Assembly (NCBI GenBank): GCA_003242255.1
Contig: QGUT01000064.1
Location: 1 to 8,323, forward strand
Length of the DNA: 8,323 bases
DNA from: Bacillota bacterium
GTDB lineage: Bacteria; Bacillota; Thermosediminibacteria; Thermosediminibacterales; Thermosediminibacteraceae
Direction: 5' to 3'
The translations under genes were made by a program, and so were the position numbers. Positions 5,849 to 8,323 of this stretch are shown in pieces. Under the pieces are notes generated by a model. That model searched no databases, had not been told where the DNA came from, and saw only the letters and a program-made list of their open reading frames with translations. The stretch's first letter is position 1. Each line of letters opens with the position of its first letter.

Positions 5849-5911
5849 AAATGTTCGAAATCCGACATTTGCCGGTAACCCCAAGGGGATACTGCCTCAG
5901 AATGCTCAGGC
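5849..5911 (+). promoter_or_regulatory. Hairpin-rich 5' leader of iorA
   Basis: Three short hairpins fill the leader. The first is AAATGT (5849-5854) with ACATTT (5865-5870). The second is GGTA (5874-5877) with TACT (5890-5893) below CCC/GGG. The third is GCCT (5894-5897) with AGGC (5908-5911), continued by AG/CT across a C-C mismatch around an AATG loop. The third ends directly against the GAGGTGA ribosome site (5912-5918). The spacing suggests RNA-level control, but stems this short can occur by chance and I know no matching riboswitch. Confidence 0.35.
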
Positions 5912-5923
5912 GAGGTGAAAGCA

Positions 5924-7681
5924 ATGAAAAAAGCGTTCCTTACCGGAAACGAAGCTATAGCCCGCGGCGCGTACGAAAGTGGCGTGAGCTTTGCGTCGGC
6001 CTATCCGGGAACTCCCAGCACCGAGATATTAGAAAATATAGCCAAATACCCGGAAATCTACGCCGAATGGGCCCCCAACGAGAAGGTGGCTCTGGAAGCT
6101 GCGGCGGGTGCTTCCATGGCCGGCGCGAGAGCTATCGTCTCCATGAAACACGTGGGTTTGAACGTGGCGGCCGATCCCCTCTTTACCCTAGCCTATACGG
6201 GGGTGAACGGAGGCCTGGTGATAGTCACCGCCGACGACCCAGGGATGCACAGCTCGCAGAACGAGCAGGACAACAGAAATTTTGCGCCTTTTGCTAAAAT
6301 CCCGATGCTTGAGCCTTCCGACAGCCAAGAGGCCAAGGACTTCATAGGTGAAGCTTTGAAGATGAGCGAGATGTTCGACACCCCGGTGCTTTTGCGGACC
6401 ACTACCCGCGTATCCCACAGCCGGAGCATCGTTGAGCTGGGCAAAAGGGCCCCTCATGAAATGAGGCCTTATTCGAAAAATCCGGCGAAATACGCCATGA
6501 TTCCGGCCTTTGCCAAAAAAAGAAGGTGGAGTTTAAAGGAAAGGCTCGAAGCTCTGGAGCGTTACAGCGAGCAGTTCCCCTTCAACAAGATAGAGTGGGG
6601 CAAAAATAGGGAAGTCGGAATAATTACGAGCGGCGTCTGCTACCAGTACGTAAAAGAAGTTTTCGGGGATGAGGTCAGCGTCCTGAAGCTTTCCATGACC
6701 TTCCCCCTTCCCAAAAAGCTCATCGGCGATTTTGCAGAAAAAGTGAAGGAAATCTACGTGGTGGAGGAACTGGACCCGTACCTGGAAAACCAGATTAAGG
6801 CGATGGGGATTAAGGTAAAGGGCAAGGAGCTCATACCTGAGATCGGCGAACTGAGTCCGGAGATCTTGCGGGAGAAATTGAAGGGGGAAAAGTCAGCTGC
6901 CGGCTTTAGCCCTTATCCCCAATTGCCTTCCCGGCCGCCGGTGCTGTGCCCCGGATGTCCTCACCGCGGCGTCTTTTACGTGCTTAAAAAGATGAAGGCG
7001 GCGGTGGTGACCAGCGATATCGGCTGCTACAGCCTGGGAGTGCTCCCGCCCTTGGAATCCCTCGACAGCCTCCTCTGCATGGGGGCCAGCATAAGCATGG
7101 GACACGGGTTTAAAAAGGCTTTAGAAGCCGGCGGAAAGGACGACATTGTGATAACCGTCATAGGGGACTCCACGTTTCTCCATTCGGGAATCACGTCCCT
7201 CATGGACGCCGTCTACAACCGCAGCAATACCGTAAATATCATCGTGGACAACAGCACCACTGCCATGACCGGTCACCAGCACCATCCCGGCACCGGGTAC
7301 AATGCAAAGGAGGAACCGGCCCCCGCGGTATCCCTGGAAGCTGTCTGCCGGGCCCTCGGCGTGGAAAACGTAGCTGTAGTCGATTCGTACGATCTTAGAG
7401 CTGTGGAAAAGGCGGTCAAAGACGCCATGAATTGCAAAAACGGCCCGAGCGTGATAATCGCCCGGAGGCCCTGCGCGCTGCTGAAAGGAAAAGGTCCTAC
7501 CGGGCTTTACGCCGTAAAGGAGGAAAAGTGCAGGAAGTGTAAAGCCTGCCTGCGGCTTGGCTGCCCGGCATTACAGGTAAAGGACGGCGGGGTCTTCATT
7601 AACCCGCTCAGCTGCACCGGATGTTCGGTCTGCGCCCAGGTATGTACCTTCGGGGCCATCAAAAAGGTGGGTGATGAGTGA
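5924..7681 (+). CDS. iorA: Indolepyruvate:ferredoxin oxidoreductase, alpha subunit
   Basis: With IorB it oxidatively decarboxylates indolepyruvate and other aryl-pyruvates from transaminated aromatic amino acids: aryl-pyruvate + CoA + oxidised ferredoxin gives aryl-acetyl-CoA, CO2 and reduced ferredoxin. From ATG 5924 it has 585 residues, near full family length. The N-terminal pyrimidine-binding domain carries 'AYPGTPSTEI' (26-35) and the expected thiamine-activating Glu53 in 'EWAPNEK'. The TPP-binding domain has 'CPGCPHRG' (342-349), 'SDIGCYSLG' and the 'GDS...N' metal/diphosphate motif starting at 414. The C-terminal ferredoxin-like domain has Cys536/539/542/547 (CxxCxxCx4CP) and Cys564/567/570/574 (CxxCxxCx3C), two likely [4Fe-4S] clusters. 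ATG 5924 is preferred over GTG 5915 because the ribosome site GAGGTGA (5912-5918) overlaps the GTG. It ends in a one-base overlap with iorB. Confidence 0.96.
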   Translation: MKKAFLTGNEAIARGAYESGVSFASAYPGTPSTEILENIAKYPEIYAEWAPNEKVALEAAAGASMAGARAIVSMKHVGLNVAADPLFTLAYTGVNGGLVIVTADDPGMHSSQNEQDNRNFAPFAKIPMLEPSDSQEAKDFIGEALKMSEMFDTPVLLRTTTRVSHSRSIVELGKRAPHEMRPYSKNPAKYAMIPAFAKKRRWSLKERLEALERYSEQFPFNKIEWGKNREVGIITSGVCYQYVKEVFGDEVSVLKLSMTFPLPKKLIGDFAEKVKEIYVVEELDPYLENQIKAMGIKVKGKELIPEIGELSPEILREKLKGEKSAAGFSPYPQLPSRPPVLCPGCPHRGVFYVLKKMKAAVVTSDIGCYSLGVLPPLESLDSLLCMGASISMGHGFKKALEAGGKDDIVITVIGDSTFLHSGITSLMDAVYNRSNTVNIIVDNSTTAMTGHQHHPGTGYNAKEEPAPAVSLEAVCRALGVENVAVVDSYDLRAVEKAVKDAMNCKNGPSVIIARRPCALLKGKGPTGLYAVKEEKCRKCKACLRLGCPALQVKDGGVFINPLSCTGCSVCAQVCTFGAIKKVGDE

Positions 7682-8274
7682 TGGAAGTAAAGAGCATATT
7701 CATTTCGGGAGTAGGCGGGCAGGGAACGATTCTCGCCGGAAAGGTCATAACGACTGCCCTGGTAAACTTGGGCTACGATGTCAAGATGTCCGAAGTCCAC
7801 GGTATGGCTCAGCGGGGAGGCAGCGTCATAACCCAGATAAGGTACGGCGGTAAGGTCTATTCGCCCCTAATTGAAAAGGGCAGGGCCGATGTGCTCTTGG
7901 CCTTCGAAAAGCTGGAGGCGGCAAGATACGTCGAGTATCTTTCGCCGGAGGGCACTGCCATCGTAAATGACCTTGAAGTGCCCCCTGCGTCAGTGCTGGT
8001 GGGCAGGGAGGAATATCCCTCCGACATCGTTGAACGCCTGAAGGAAGGAATTAAGAAGCTCATAGTGGTCGACGCTGTTGGAATCGCAAAAGAGTGCGGC
8101 GAGGTCCGGGCTCAGAACATGGTGCTGGTAGGCGTCCTGGCCGGCGCGTTGAACTGGCCAAAAGAGGCCCTCGTCCAGGTAATAAGGGAAGTGGTACCTC
8201 CTAAATACGCGGACGTGAACGTAGAGGCTTTCGAAAGAGGCTGGGCGATAGTCGCTCCATTGAGCAGATCATGA
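7681..8274 (+). CDS. iorB: Indolepyruvate:ferredoxin oxidoreductase, beta subunit
   Basis: Second subunit of the arylpyruvate:ferredoxin oxidoreductase, a POR gamma-type domain protein. From ATG 7681 it has 197 residues, a normal length. Family motifs are 'ISGVGGQGTILAGKV' near the N-terminus, 'MSEVHGMAQRGGSVITQIRYG' around residues 38-58, and 'VLLAFEKLEAARYVEYLSPEG' thereafter. The stop codon of iorA and this start share base 7681 (TGATG), so translation is coupled, which suits a stoichiometric complex. AAGGTGG at 7664-7670 serves as the ribosome site; GTG 7678 is an alternative start adding one residue. The gene is intact. The product is cytoplasmic and should have no activity without IorA, which carries the TPP and iron-sulfur sites. 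Confidence 0.95.
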   Translation: MEVKSIFISGVGGQGTILAGKVITTALVNLGYDVKMSEVHGMAQRGGSVITQIRYGGKVYSPLIEKGRADVLLAFEKLEAARYVEYLSPEGTAIVNDLEVPPASVLVGREEYPSDIVERLKEGIKKLIVVDAVGIAKECGEVRAQNMVLVGVLAGALNWPKEALVQVIREVVPPKYADVNVEAFERGWAIVAPLSRS

Positions 8275-8317
8275 GAGTTGCTGCGGACTCTTTAGTCAAG
8301 CAAAGGAAAAAATTAAA

Positions 8318-8323
8318 AAGGAG
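8318..8323 (+). promoter_or_regulatory. Ribosome binding site of a gene beginning beyond the window
   Basis: AAGGAG (8318-8323) after an A-rich stretch is a strong Shine-Dalgarno sequence 43 nt after iorB, with no terminator between. A further co-transcribed gene probably starts just outside; in related anaerobes iorAB is often next to an aryl-acetate-CoA ligase gene (paaK-like), but nothing here identifies it. Confidence 0.5.

Noticed and set aside
5851..6297. 148-codon + strand frame overlapping the start of iorA
   Set aside because: It is out of frame with iorA, Arg/Gly-rich and without motifs; iorA has conserved motifs in its own frame throughout.
8274..8291. AGAGT/ACTCT hairpin after iorB as a terminator
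   Set aside because: Only five pairs and only a TTT after it, followed by a good ribosome site; more likely the operon continues.

Overview
The window looks like a chromosomal piece of a motile, anaerobic, amino-acid-fermenting Gram-positive bacterium, most likely a thermophilic clostridium of the Thermoanaerobacterales/Thermosediminibacteraceae type. This is inference from the flagellar gene order, the strong AGGAGG-type ribosome binding sites, the lipoprotein solute receptor, the oxygen-sensitive indolepyruvate:ferredoxin oxidoreductase and the Lys/Glu/Arg-rich proteins. All genes I accept lie on the + strand, and no mobile element, CRISPR array, tRNA or rRNA was seen.

Region 1 (1-2895) is the end of a flagellar filament operon: fliD (filament cap, 5' end outside the window), fliS (flagellin export chaperone), a small FliT/FlgN-like coiled-coil chaperone and a small lytic transglycosylase without a signal peptide. 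Region 2 (about 2903-3456) is a separate unit. It has a clear sigma-A-type promoter, a roughly 150-nt leader that folds on paper into a closed three-way junction with a pseudoknot, a 102-residue protein with two zinc ribbons, and an intrinsic terminator. Region 3 (3467-5793) is a complete polar amino acid ABC importer operon (lipoprotein receptor, permease, ATPase) with its own promoter and terminator. Region 4 (5814 to the end) is iorAB with its own promoter and a short hairpin-rich leader. A Shine-Dalgarno sequence at the very end of the window suggests the operon continues.

Regions 3 and 4 fit a peptide or amino acid fermenter: the importer brings in a polar amino acid, and IorAB oxidatively decarboxylates aryl-pyruvates from transaminated aromatic amino acids to aryl-acetyl-CoA, reducing ferredoxin. 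The two units are separated by a terminator and a promoter, so they are probably regulated independently.

The most interesting item is the leader RNA at 2940-3055. Its predicted closing stem starts at the expected transcription start. The 3' strand of that stem is also perfectly complementary over 8 nt to the start-codon region of the zinc-ribbon gene, which gives a plausible two-state switch. I could not match it to an RNA family from memory, and all of its structure was derived by hand.
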